Shown here piece after piece: positions 1-7,783 of a stretch of 40,389 nucleotides of DNA (its first letter is position 1; each line of letters starts with the position of its first letter). The translations under genes were made by a program, and so were the position numbers. The notes below the pieces were generated by a model. The model saw only the letters and a program-made list of their open reading frames with translations. It was not told the DNA's origin and did not search any database. Origin of the DNA: Rufibacter ruber. Its GTDB lineage: Bacteria; Bacteroidota; Bacteroidia; Cytophagales; Hymenobacteraceae. The stretch is taken from the NCBI RefSeq assembly GCF_001647275.1, contig NZ_LRMM01000047.1, positions 1 to 40,389 of the forward strand. The letters are read 5' to 3'.

Positions 1-872
1 TTGATCATGCGGGTGAAAACATCTACGTAGGTGCGGCGGCCAGACACTATAAAAGAGGATTTGTCTTTCTGGATGGGGCCCTCTACGGTGAGGCGGGAGG
101 CAATGAGGCCAAGGCCGCCGGTCACGTCATATTCCTTCCGGTTGCCGTCCCGCATAGAAACGTCCAGCACGCTGGAAAGGCGTCCGCCAAATTGTGCCGG
201 AAAACCGCCTTTATACAGTTCCACGCCCCGCACCGCGTCTGGGTTGAACACACTGAAAAACCCGAACAGGTGACTGGGGTTGTACACCAGGGCATTGTCT
301 AAGAGCACCAGGTTCTGGTCATTGCTTCCGCCGCGCACAAAGAGGCCGCTGGTGCCCTCCCCACCTGACTGTATGCCCGGTTTGAGCTGCAGGGTTTTCA
401 CAATGTCTACCTCGCCAAACAGGGCCGGCAGCAGCTTGGCCTCGCGGGAGGTGAGGGTTTCTACGCTCATTTGCGGGGTGGAGAGCCGCTCCTGAAACCG
501 GTTCCGGTCAGACTCTATCACCACCTCATTGAGTTGGGTGTTGGCGGGCTGGAGCTCCACGTTGAGCCGGGTGTTTCCTCTAAGCCTGATTTCCCTGATC
601 AGGTTCTCAAAGCCCAGGTAAGAGAACTGGATTCTGTAAGTGCCGGGGGCAACGCTGAGGGTGTAGGAACCACTCTCATTGGTGATGACCCCGCTAGACG
701 AACCCACTACCGCCACGCTGGCCCCAATCAGCGGCTCACCGGTGCCTGCTGAACGTAACGTGCCGCTGAGAGATACCTGCGCCTGCGCCTGAGCGGCGAA
801 AGGAGTGAGGCCAAACACGGTGAGTAGAAGTAGAAAGAGCCTGATAGGTACTTGTTTAACCAAAGAATACAC
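1..872 (-). CDS. TonB-dependent receptor, N-terminal part (runs off the left edge)
   Basis: This is an outer-membrane receptor predicted to import a ligand with energy from TonB-ExbBD; the ligand cannot be read from this fragment. Read on the minus strand, it begins with a hydrophobic signal peptide ending near FAAQAQAQ. A carboxypeptidase-like regulatory domain follows (roughly residues 28-105, with GEPLIGASVAVVGSSSGV and YTLSVAPGTYRIQFSYLGF). The plug domain comes next, with LFVRGGSNDQNLVLLDNA and VFNPDAVRGVELYKGGFPAQ. The barrel lies outside the window. The start is uncertain: GTG at 872 and TTG at 863 are both in frame before the signal peptide and no ATG is available. The upstream neighbour is the M61 peptidase gene on the same strand, separated by about 215 bp and one palindrome, so co-transcription is uncertain. 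Family assignment is firm; function is generic. Confidence 0.88.
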   Translation of the reverse strand, partial: MYSLVKQVPIRLFLLLLTVFGLTPFAAQAQAQVSLSGTLRSAGTGEPLIGASVAVVGSSSGVITNESGSYTLSVAPGTYRIQFSYLGFENLIREIRLRGNTRLNVELQPANTQLNEVVIESDRNRFQERLSTPQMSVETLTSREAKLLPALFGEVDIVKTLQLKPGIQSGGEGTSGLFVRGGSNDQNLVLLDNALVYNPSHLFGFFSVFNPDAVRGVELYKGGFPAQFGGRLSSVLDVSMRDGNRKEYDVTGGLGLIASRLTVEGPIQKDKSSFIVSGRRTYVDVFTRMI

Positions 873-1020
873 AAACAATTCGTTCAGATTTTTTAGGATA
901 ACGCCTAAAGGGATGATATGTTTTTAAGGTAGGAACTTTAAACCTGGTTTCCTAGAAAGGAGAGACAGGTGAAGCGTCCGTATCCCCTAAAGCGCCGCCG
1001 GATTGGGCTCTAAAAAGAAA

Positions 1021-1065
1021 TTTCCGTTTTGGGCTGTTTTTTGAAAAACAGCCCCAAAACGGAAA
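1021..1065. repeat. Intergenic palindrome copy 1
   Basis: An inverted repeat of the shared core in the CCGTTTT/AAAACGG variant, with outer TTT/AAA pairs. The left arm has one G fewer than the right. It lies 22 bp beyond the stop of the M61 peptidase gene. Confidence 0.9.
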
Positions 1066-1087
1066 TCAAAAACATGTGCCAATATGG

Positions 1088-2956
1088 TTACAGGCCAGAG
1101 TACAGCCACGCTTGCTGCAGCGCTTTCTGTGCCGCGGTGGCGTTAGGGTCTGGGGTCAGCAAATGTGAAACGGTTTCTTCGGCCGGTACTAGTTTGGCTT
1201 GCAGTTTCACCGGTTTTACTTCGCCGTTGGCGTCTTTGCGGCCTACGGTAAGGGTGAGCATTTCGCCTTCTTTACCATTGATCACGTACTTGTTGATCAA
1301 ATCTGTGGCGTTGCGCAGGGTTACGTCTTCCCCGTTGATCTGCCACAGCTGGTCTCCAACCTTATAGCCCAGTTGCTTGCCAAACGCGGTAAGGTTTTCA
1401 GTGCTGGCTACAATGATGTGCCCAGAAGGCTGGTCATACCCCAGGGTGGGTTTACCCAAAGAAATGCGTTTCTGCACGCCTGACGGCTGATACGTCACCC
1501 CCACTTTCTGGAACAGCTCAGCATACGGCAGCGGCTCATTGCCCTCAACGTACTTCCGGAAGAAGTCCCTGATCTCAGGATAGGTCAACGAGGCAATTTT
1601 ATCAAACAGCTCCTCATCTTTGAATGACACATCTTTGCCATAGGTGCGGCTCAGGTCTTTCATTAAGTTGCGAAGGCCGTATTTACCGCCAGACAACTCT
1701 CTCAGCCTGATGTCTAAGGCCATGTTGAGGAGCGCGCCTTTCTGGTACACGTTGCCGTACTCCTTCTCATACTTGTCAAGAGCACCTAGGCTGAGCTCAG
1801 TAAAGGCCAGGTCATCATTGTACTGCTGCTTAGAGGCAATGATCTTGTCGCGCATCTCCTTCAGAAAACCGGTCAGGTCAGTCAGTTTCTGGTTCACCTG
1901 CACGTGGTGGGCAAAGTACTCCGTGGCGCCTTCATACATCCAGAGGTGCTTAGACATCTTGGGGTTGCTGAAGTCAAAGTTGCCAATTTCCTCTGAGTGA
2001 ATGTTCAGCGGGGTCACAATGTGGAAGAACTCGTGCGCGGCAATGTTGCGCACCTGCTCAGCCAGCATGGCAGGCGGCATCTCAGGGAAATAATACACAG
2101 ATGAGTACGAGTGCTCTAACGCGCCGTACGCGCCCGTGCGGTTCTGTTTGTTGTCAATGTAAATCAGGAACGCATATTTGTCTACCGGCAGAGTGCCGCC
2201 CAGGTAGTTTTTCTGCGCCTCCAGAATGGTTTTGATGCTTTGCGCCAGGTTTCTGGAGCGCTGCCCGCCGCCGGCGGCATAGGTGGAGATCAGCACCTCT
2301 GCGTTGCCCACCTTCAGCATGGCTGTGTCAGGGCGGCTGTAGAGCATAGGGGCGTCTACCAGGTCATTGTAGTTGGCCAGGCGGTAGGTGTCTGAGGTAG
2401 GGGTGCTGCTCACGGTGCGCAGGGAGGTGGCGCCGTAGAACTCTTTGGGTTTGTTCACCTGAATCTGGTAGGGCTCTTTGGTCAGACCGTCAAAATACCC
2501 GAAGAAGCCGTGCGTGTTGATCAGGAACACTTTGCCCTCCTCAATGTCTGTGGCGGCCGGTTCAAACACAATGTCTTCTTTCTTAGGCGTGTCCCAGGTG
2601 TCGTTGACCAGATAGGTGATCTTGGCAAGTTTTTTCGCCTTTTTGATTTTCCAGCTGTTCTGGTCTACCCGCTCCACGTCCAGCTTTTTGCCTTTTTTGT
2701 CATAGGCGGCAAAGTCCTCAATAAACTTCCCGAAGTCATACACCGCATAGGTGCCCGGTACCATCTTGGGCATGTGGTACACCACCTCGTCTTTGTCAAA
2801 GTCTGGGGTGAGCAAAGACACCTGCAGTTTGTCTCCTTTTACCTGGCCCAGGTCAACAGAAAAACGGTAAGTGGGGGCAGATTTATCTTGCGCCTGCATA
2901 GGGGCCTGCAAGAGCACGGCCAATCCTAGTGCCGCCAAAGATCTTTTTAACATCAT
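1088..2956 (-). CDS. M61-family metallopeptidase with C-terminal PDZ domain
   Basis: Predicted secreted zinc aminopeptidase of family M61 (glycyl aminopeptidase-like), 622 residues. A signal peptide (about residues 1-23, ending QAPMQAQ) sends it to the periplasm or beyond. An N-terminal beta-rich domain (about 28-200) precedes the gluzincin catalytic domain. The zinc motif HEFFH is at residues 308-312 and the likely third ligand is E342 in MYEGATEYF. A PDZ domain covers about 500-590, including GYKVGDQLWQINGEDV, as is usual for the family. Length fits the family (about 600). It is monocistronic by appearance, with a palindrome just after its stop and another after the next gene upstream. A weak promoter-like TATCTTTC lies at 2991-2984. 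Substrate is unknown. Confidence 0.93.
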   Translation of the reverse strand: MMLKRSLAALGLAVLLQAPMQAQDKSAPTYRFSVDLGQVKGDKLQVSLLTPDFDKDEVVYHMPKMVPGTYAVYDFGKFIEDFAAYDKKGKKLDVERVDQNSWKIKKAKKLAKITYLVNDTWDTPKKEDIVFEPAATDIEEGKVFLINTHGFFGYFDGLTKEPYQIQVNKPKEFYGATSLRTVSSTPTSDTYRLANYNDLVDAPMLYSRPDTAMLKVGNAEVLISTYAAGGGQRSRNLAQSIKTILEAQKNYLGGTLPVDKYAFLIYIDNKQNRTGAYGALEHSYSSVYYFPEMPPAMLAEQVRNIAAHEFFHIVTPLNIHSEEIGNFDFSNPKMSKHLWMYEGATEYFAHHVQVNQKLTDLTGFLKEMRDKIIASKQQYNDDLAFTELSLGALDKYEKEYGNVYQKGALLNMALDIRLRELSGGKYGLRNLMKDLSRTYGKDVSFKDEELFDKIASLTYPEIRDFFRKYVEGNEPLPYAELFQKVGVTYQPSGVQKRISLGKPTLGYDQPSGHIIVASTENLTAFGKQLGYKVGDQLWQINGEDVTLRNATDLINKYVINGKEGEMLTLTVGRKDANGEVKPVKLQAKLVPAEETVSHLLTPDPNATAAQKALQQAWLYSGL

Positions 2957-3176
2957 ATTAGTTGAATAGAATGATCAGAAAACGAAAGATACAAGCTTTC
3001 AGGGCGAGTCTTTGCAAAATCCTTGCCTTTTCAGGGCTGTACAGTTCCTTTCTGCTTCTTTAGTCGGTGGGGCGGGCTAAAAATTACACGGCAGCCGGCT
3101 AAAAATAACCCCGTGAAATGGGCCGTGATGGGGCCGGGCGCTTGCAGAGGGTCTTGGAGAAAGAGCGAAAGCTTTC

Positions 3177-3213
3177 TGTTTTTGGCCTGTTTTCCAGAAA
3201 ACAGGCAAAAACA
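3177..3213. repeat. Intergenic palindrome copy 2
   Basis: Core-only copy (TGTTTTTGGCCTG / CAGGCAAAAACA around CAG). It directly abuts the thioredoxin stop codon (CTA at 3214-3216 on the plus strand). Confidence 0.9.
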
Positions 3214-3522
3214 CTACGGCAGGTGCTGCTGCACCACCTGGGCCAGTTGCTGCGGCGGCACCACGCCAGACTGCCGCCAGAGCTGTTTGCCCTGGTGAAA
3301 CAGCAGGAGCGTGGGTATGCCCTGCACCCGGTACTGCTGCGCCACTGCCGGGTTCTTGTCTACGTCAATCTTGATCACCTTCAGCTTGCCCTGAAACTGC
3401 TGGGCCACCTGCTGCAGAATGGGGGCCATGGTTTTGCAGGGGCCGCACCAGTCGGCGTAGAAGTCTACCAGCACCGGCATGCCGGGGCTGTTGATCAATT
3501 CCTGAAATGATTTCTTGGCCAT
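3214..3522 (-). CDS. trxA: Thioredoxin
   Basis: Cytoplasmic dithiol-disulfide oxidoreductase that reduces protein disulfides with electrons from thioredoxin reductase. The 102-residue length is normal for a single thioredoxin fold with no signal peptide. The active site WCGPCK is at residues 25-30. The buried Asp equivalent is D20 in VLVDFYADWC, and the cis-proline is P70 in VQGIPTLLLF. The ATG at 3522 sits at the natural start of the fold. A promoter-like TATACTTG lies about 30 bp upstream, one base from the Bacteroidota consensus. It is flanked by palindromes on both sides (3177 and 3602), which suggests an independent transcript. Which of several thioredoxin paralogues it corresponds to cannot be judged from one window. 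Confidence 0.95.
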   Translation of the reverse strand: MAKKSFQELINSPGMPVLVDFYADWCGPCKTMAPILQQVAQQFQGKLKVIKIDVDKNPAVAQQYRVQGIPTLLLFHQGKQLWRQSGVVPPQQLAQVVQQHLP

Positions 3523-3601
3523 GTCTGTTGCACGTTTAGTACAGGCAAGTATACGGAAAAAGCCAATTCCAGATCAAGCCATTCGCGTAAAAAGAGGGAT
3601 T

Positions 3602-3640
3602 CTGTTTTAGGCCTGTTTTGGCGAAAACAGCTCCAAAACA
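3602..3640. repeat. Intergenic palindrome copy 3 (between divergent genes)
   Basis: An imperfect copy, CTGTTTTAGGCCTG / CAGCTCCAAAACA. It sits between the divergent trxA and lipase genes, with no gene 3' end nearby, so it cannot be a terminator for either one. Confidence 0.85.
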
Positions 3641-3694
3641 TCTCGCTGTAGAAGGAACTTAAATGTGGGGGAGATCCTTGAGAAAGTATAACTT

Positions 3695-4915
3695 ATGAAA
3701 GGAAGGAAAGCGTTGAAAACTATATTATTATCTGCGGTGCTGGCCATGTCTGGCTGGTTTTCGGGGTGCAAAGAGGCCGAGGTGCTGGAAGAGAAGCCGG
3801 TGCAGGAGGTCCAGAAAGACCTGCTGGTGTCGGCAGAGAAACTGACCACTATTCAGGCCGCCAGCCTGCGCCAGATTGCGGTGTCTAACGGGCAGTCACA
3901 GCTGGCCACCCTGGTGAAGTATGACGTGGACGTGTACCGGTTGACGTACCTCACCACCTACAACGGGCAGGAGATGAAAGCCTCCGGGCTGATGGTGTTG
4001 CCGTTGAACCTGACATCGGCGGCACCGATATTGAGTGCCCACCACGGTACCACGTTTGACCAGAAATACGCGCCCAGCAATTTCCAGCTGAGCTCTTTGA
4101 CAGGTTTTGAAGCCTTCGGCGCAGCCGGATACCTGACGTTGGTGCCTGACTTTATTGGTTATGGCGTCTCCAGGCAGGTTCTGCACCCGTACTATGACAT
4201 GAAGCACTCAGGCACGGCGGTGGTAGACATGATCAAGGCGGGCAAATCTTTTTTCAGGAAGAACAACATCAAGGCGTCTGACAAGCTGTTCCTGGCCGGT
4301 TACTCTGAGGGCGGCTACGTGACGCTGGCGGCGCAGAAGGAGCTGGAGGAGCACCCGGAGCACGGGTTAACAGTCACGGCTTCGGGCGCGGGGGCCGGGG
4401 GCTATGACCTGGAGGGCATGCTGGGCCGGGTGGTGTCAGGCAAGCCGTATGATTATCCCGCCAATCTGGCGTTCATCCTGCAGGCCTACAACCAGACCTA
4501 CGGCTGGAACCGCCCGCTCACCCACTTCTTCCGGGAACCCAACGCCACGCGCATTCAGGAGCTGATTGACGGTACCCGCACCAGCGGCTCCATTAACAGT
4601 GCCCTGGACAAAGACCCGGCTAAGCTGTTCAACCCTACGTTCCTGGCGGCCTTGAAAGGCGATGGCGAGCAGGCGTTGAAGCAGGCATTGAAGCGAAACA
4701 GCCTCAAGAACTGGGAGCCTAAAAGTCCCACCAGACTTTACCACGGCACCGCTGATACCATGGTGCCCTTTGAGAACTCGCAGGTGACGGTTGACGCCAT
4801 GAAAGCGGCCGGAGCCCCTGATTTGAAGTTTATCCCTATCAAAGGCGGTACGCACTTCAGCAGTCTGGAGCCCATGATCAAAGACCTGATTCCCTGGATG
4901 GAGGGCATGAAGTAG
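3695..4915 (+). CDS. Secreted alpha/beta-hydrolase lipoprotein, lipase/esterase-like
   Basis: Predicted serine hydrolase anchored to the envelope, 406 residues. The N-terminus is a lipoprotein signal with a lipobox ending at C25 (GWFSGC). The fold matches secretory lipase/prolyl-peptidase-like alpha/beta hydrolases: an oxyanion-side segment LSAHHGTTFD, a nucleophile elbow GYSEGGY with S204, an acid residue D354 in HGTADTMVPF, and H387 in GGTHFSS. All three catalytic residues are present in the expected order. The ATG at 3695 precedes the signal peptide directly. The gene ends in a strong hairpin terminator fused to a palindrome. The substrate (lipid ester, carbohydrate ester or peptide) cannot be told from sequence alone. 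Confidence 0.87.
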   Translation: MKGRKALKTILLSAVLAMSGWFSGCKEAEVLEEKPVQEVQKDLLVSAEKLTTIQAASLRQIAVSNGQSQLATLVKYDVDVYRLTYLTTYNGQEMKASGLMVLPLNLTSAAPILSAHHGTTFDQKYAPSNFQLSSLTGFEAFGAAGYLTLVPDFIGYGVSRQVLHPYYDMKHSGTAVVDMIKAGKSFFRKNNIKASDKLFLAGYSEGGYVTLAAQKELEEHPEHGLTVTASGAGAGGYDLEGMLGRVVSGKPYDYPANLAFILQAYNQTYGWNRPLTHFFREPNATRIQELIDGTRTSGSINSALDKDPAKLFNPTFLAALKGDGEQALKQALKRNSLKNWEPKSPTRLYHGTADTMVPFENSQVTVDAMKAAGAPDLKFIPIKGGTHFSSLEPMIKDLIPWMEGMK

Positions 4916-4940
4916 CAGACAATAGCCTTCTCTGGCAAAC

Positions 4941-4980
4941 AGCAATCCCCGCCGGGTTCCCGGCGGGGATTGCTGTTTTT
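4941..4980 (+). terminator. Intrinsic terminator after the lipase gene
   Basis: A perfect 16-bp GC-rich stem (4941-4956 with 4959-4974, TT between the arms) is followed by CTGTTTTT. The T-run is itself the first arm of palindrome copy 4, so terminator and repeat overlap. It starts 26 bp after the lipase stop. Confidence 0.8.
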
Positions 4981-5013
4981 GGCCTGTTTTCAGGAAAAGA
5001 GGCCAAAAACAGC
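4972..5013. repeat. Intergenic palindrome copy 4
   Basis: GCTGTTTTTGGCC at 4972-4984 pairs exactly with GGCCAAAAACAGC at 5001-5013. It belongs to the lipase side of a convergent region that carries two copies. Confidence 0.9.
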
Positions 5014-5127
5014 TTTCCTTATTATGGTAGGGCGTATTTTCTATTTGCTCATTCGCCAGGGTATGGCCGAGTCTGCCGACTCAACATGCGTGGGCACAGG
5101 CGTATGCTAGCGTGAGAGAACGCTTCA

Positions 5128-5167
5128 CTGTTTTGAACCTGTTTTCAGGAAAATGGCCCCAAAACAG
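5128..5167. repeat. Intergenic palindrome copy 5
   Basis: A degenerate core copy (CTGTTTTGAACCTG, then GGCCCCAAAACAG) beginning 3 bp past the stop of the MFS gene. It is the second copy in the lipase-MFS convergent region. Confidence 0.8.
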
Positions 5168-5169
5168 AC

Positions 5170-6399
5170 TTAACTCACCTGTTTCAGTTTGCCCACCACC
5201 AGCATAGAAAGCAGGGTGAAGACGGTGGCAATGATGCCCACGGTGCCAAAGCCCATTAATTGCTGAGAACCGGGGGCGTTGGTGATGACCAGACCTGAAA
5301 GGAAGGCGGCCAGCCCAGACGCCAACTGCTGCACAGACGAATTAACGCTCATGAAGCTACCGCGCAGGCGCGGTTCTACGCTGGAGGTAATCATGGACAT
5401 GGCCGGTACAAACCTGGCCCCAAACACTATGAAGAACAGCGTGGTCACTATAAAGGCCTGCCAGTGCGGCACCTGGGGCAAATGCGTGACAATGAGAATG
5501 GGGATCACCGAAAAGACCGCGGCCACCATGAATACTTTCTTCTTGCCAAACCTGTCGGCCAGGCGGCCGGCCCATTGGGAGGTCACCACCGTCGCCAGCC
5601 CCCCAAAGAGGTAGATGTAGCTCAGCTCCGCCTCGGCGAAGCCCACGTTGGCCACCATGTACGGGCTCAGGAACGGCACCACGGTAAAGCCCGCCAAAGA
5701 GAGCACCACCATGAGGGCGAAGGCCCATAGGCAGTTGGGCCGGGTGAAAATGGCCTTGAGCACCTGCGCCGGGTGCTGCGGAACATGGTTCAGCAGGTGG
5801 TTGCGCATGGGGGGCAGCAGGCGCCAGGCCATGAGCAGCACCAGCACGCAGAGACCGGTCAGCAAAAAGAAAGGCGCGTGCCAGCTGGCGTGGCTGGCCA
5901 GGTACAACCCCAGCGGGATTCCGCCAATAGAGGCAATGGAAAACGCAGCCATTACTTTGCCCGTGGCGGCCCCGCGCCGCTGCTCCGGTACGGTATCCCC
6001 AATAATAGCCAGCACCATGGCCCCTAACACCCCTCCAAAAGCGCCGGCAAAGATGCGGGCGGCCATCAGGAATTCAAAGGTGGGCGCCAGCGCGCAGGCC
6101 AGGGTTCCTGCGGTGAAGCCCACGTAGAGCGCCAGCAGCGCAATCTTCCGGTCAAAGCGGTCAATAAAAAAGGCACTCAGCAAACCAGAGAGGGCCGCAC
6201 TGAACGTATAGGCTGAAACCAGAAACCCAAACTCACGGGGGCTGATTTGAAAAACACGCATGAGCTGGGGCCCCAGCGGCATCATGATCACAAAGTCCAT
6301 GATGTGGGTGAACTGAATGGCGGCCAGTATAAAGATTAACCAGCTTTCGCGCAGGGCGGGGGCTGGGGTCTGTGACGATAGCGGTGGGGAAAGTGACAT
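5170..6399 (-). CDS. MFS transporter (drug/sugar efflux type)
   Basis: Predicted inner-membrane proton-coupled exporter of the major facilitator superfamily, about 409 residues with 12 hydrophobic segments. The first helix carries IQFTHIMDFVIMMPLGPQL, typical of the AraJ/DHA1-like group in Bacteroidota. The loop 2-3 motif is present as DRFDRKIALL, and a second-half equivalent reads GRLADRFGKKKVF. The ATG at 6399 (MSLSPPLSS) is chosen; the longer frame opens only with TTG at 6420. The gene stands alone and converges with the lipase gene. The substrate is not predictable. The downstream palindrome begins immediately after the stop. Confidence 0.9.
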   Translation of the reverse strand: MSLSPPLSSQTPAPALRESWLIFILAAIQFTHIMDFVIMMPLGPQLMRVFQISPREFGFLVSAYTFSAALSGLLSAFFIDRFDRKIALLALYVGFTAGTLACALAPTFEFLMAARIFAGAFGGVLGAMVLAIIGDTVPEQRRGAATGKVMAAFSIASIGGIPLGLYLASHASWHAPFFLLTGLCVLVLLMAWRLLPPMRNHLLNHVPQHPAQVLKAIFTRPNCLWAFALMVVLSLAGFTVVPFLSPYMVANVGFAEAELSYIYLFGGLATVVTSQWAGRLADRFGKKKVFMVAAVFSVIPILIVTHLPQVPHWQAFIVTTLFFIVFGARFVPAMSMITSSVEPRLRGSFMSVNSSVQQLASGLAAFLSGLVITNAPGSQQLMGFGTVGIIATVFTLLSMLVVGKLKQVS

Positions 6400-6708
6400 C
6401 TTCAAAGTAAGTAAGCCCAAAGCTGTACGCGGTTAAGTAGGAGAGGTTTAGGCCGCCCGTACAGCAGGGCCGCGAAGGTAAGGATTTTGTCTTGACCTGA
6501 AACAGGCCGGGGGCAAAAGTTGTTTAGGGCATGTGTAGGCCAGGCCAGAGCAAGGTTCTTCAATAGCAGTTCTTCAGCAGCTTTGCAGCGCTAGAAGGGC
6601 AAAAGCGGGTTCCTGCCATAGGTTTAAAATAATGTACCCAGGCACCTGACCAGCCAGTTGCGTTTACCAAATCAAATTGTAAACACGCTTTTACCACACA
6701 GAAAGACC

Positions 6709-7017
6709 GTGGCGAAGAAGAAAAAGAAACCAGTAGAGAGCGCTGACCCCACCTGTGCTTTGTGTGGCCGGGAAGTGGGCTTTACCACGCTGCACCACCT
6801 GATCCCGCGGGAGGAGGGAGGCCGCCACGGCCCCACCGCCCCGCTTTGCCAGCCCTGCCACAGTACCGTGCACCTCACGCACACCAACAAAGAACTGGCC
6901 GTGCTCTACAACTCTATTGAAGCGCTGAGAGGCTCTGAGGAACTGCAGAAGTACCTGAACTGGGTGAAGACCAAGCGGCTGGACAAGATTACCAACCGCC
7001 GGGGCAAGCGCAGATAA
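6709..7017 (+). CDS. Small HNH endonuclease-like protein
   Basis: An HNH-fold protein of 102 residues from the GTG at 6709 (AGAAAG lies just before it). A longer in-frame TTG start at 6658 would add 17 residues with no recognisable feature. It begins with a lysine run (MAKKKKKP). A compact HNH/zinc module follows: C16-x2-C19, H29-H30 in TLHHLIPREEGG, C47-x2-C50 and H55 in LCQPCHSTVH. The C-terminus is basic (TNRRGKRR), consistent with nucleic-acid binding. Similar stand-alone HNH proteins are common in Bacteroidota and their function is mostly unknown. There is no adjacent toxin, phage or restriction gene to suggest a defence or mobile role. Confidence 0.82.
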   Translation: MAKKKKKPVESADPTCALCGREVGFTTLHHLIPREEGGRHGPTAPLCQPCHSTVHLTHTNKELAVLYNSIEALRGSEELQKYLNWVKTKRLDKITNRRGKRR

Positions 7018-7142
7018 ATAAATGGTTTTTGTGCCTGCTGGAGCCAAACCTCTGGTGTCTGGGAGATTTCTTCTCAAGAGAGCTGGAATGGCATTCCGCC
7101 GTGGGCGGATTGAGGGGGACTGAATCCAATGGGGGAGGGGAA

Positions 7143-7186
7143 TTCTGTTTTGGAGCCGTTTTCAGAAAAACAGCCCCAAAACAGAA
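7143..7186. repeat. Intergenic palindrome copy 6
   Basis: TTCTGTTTTGGAGCC with GCCCCAAAACAGAA, an imperfect inner stem and a clean outer stem. It lies in the convergent HNH/DUF1456 region, 125 bp after the HNH stop. Confidence 0.88.
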
Positions 7187-7281
7187 GGGAAAGCATCTGG
7201 TGACAGCAGTGTTGCCAGGTAAAAGCACGGCTGAAAAGCGGCCAGCTGAAAAAAGGCCAGCAGCACTAAGGGCCAGCAGGG

Positions 7282-7321
7282 CTGTTTTAGTGCTGTTTTC
7301 CTGAAAACAGGCCGAAAACGG
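7282..7321. repeat. Intergenic palindrome copy 7
   Basis: CTGTTTTAGTGCTG with CAGGCCGAAAACGG; the outermost pair is a T-G wobble. It is the second copy of this convergent region, 2 bp past the DUF1456 stop. Confidence 0.85.
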
Positions 7322-7323
7322 AA

Positions 7324-7611
7324 TTACCTGTTGTCTGGTTTGTTTCTCCTGGGCGGATACGCTTTGGGCTGGTCTGCTGCGGGTTTACGTGGTTCCTGGG
7401 GGCCCCGCAGGTGAATGATCAAACCGTTCAGGAAATTGCGCAGCAGCTGGTCTCCGCAGGGCTTGTAGTTGGGGTGGTCCTCCTGCCGGAAGATAGCCCC
7501 CAGTTCGCTCTTGGTGACGTTGAAGTCTACCAGTTTCAGGATCTGTACAATCTCATCATCGCGCAGCTGCAGGGCCACGCGCAGTTTTTTCATTATATCA
7601 TTGTTGGTCAT
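7324..7611 (-). CDS. DUF1456-family protein, single-repeat form
   Basis: A 95-residue protein matching one DUF1456 unit (YehS-like): NNDIMKKLRVALQLRDDEI, then a second helix pair and KPCGDQLLRNFLNGLIIHLRG at about residues 50-70. The E. coli-type protein carries two such units in about 156 residues. Here one unit is followed by a proline- and lysine/arginine-rich tail (from about residue 71, ending RRNKPDNR) that looks disordered and may bind nucleic acid. The biochemical role of the family is not established. The gene is flanked by palindromes at both ends. ATG at 7611 is the only sensible start. Confidence 0.85.
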   Translation of the reverse strand: MTNNDIMKKLRVALQLRDDEIVQILKLVDFNVTKSELGAIFRQEDHPNYKPCGDQLLRNFLNGLIIHLRGPQEPRKPAADQPKAYPPRRNKPDNR

Positions 7612-7702
7612 GCCTGTGCGGGGTAAGGTATAAGAAGCCTCATTCTTATACGCGGTTTTTTCTGAAAGGCCAAAGGTACCGCTGTTCCGGTAAAATGAAA
7701 CA

Positions 7703-7756
7703 GCCGCCCCTGTTTTTCGCCTGAAATTGGAAAAGGAGGGCAGAAACAGGGGCGGC
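7703..7756. repeat. Intergenic palindrome copy 8 (degenerate core, strong outer stem)
   Basis: GCCGCCCCTGTTT pairs with AAACAGGGGCGGC, while the inner arm is degraded (CGCCTGAAATTGG). It lies 28 bp past the stop of the receptor gene. Confidence 0.7.
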
Positions 7757-7783
7757 CGCTGGCTTCACCGGGGATACGCTACG

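Noticed and set aside
3177-3213. The palindromes as ordinary intrinsic terminators
   Set aside because: The right arm ends AAAACAG with no T-run after it on either strand, and three copies lie between divergent genes. Real terminators with T-runs are found separately at 4941, 21628, 32146 and 35422.
6658-6708. Extended TTG start for the HNH protein
   Set aside because: The GTG at 6709 has a purine-rich site before it and starts a typical lysine-rich N-terminus; the extra 17 residues show no feature.
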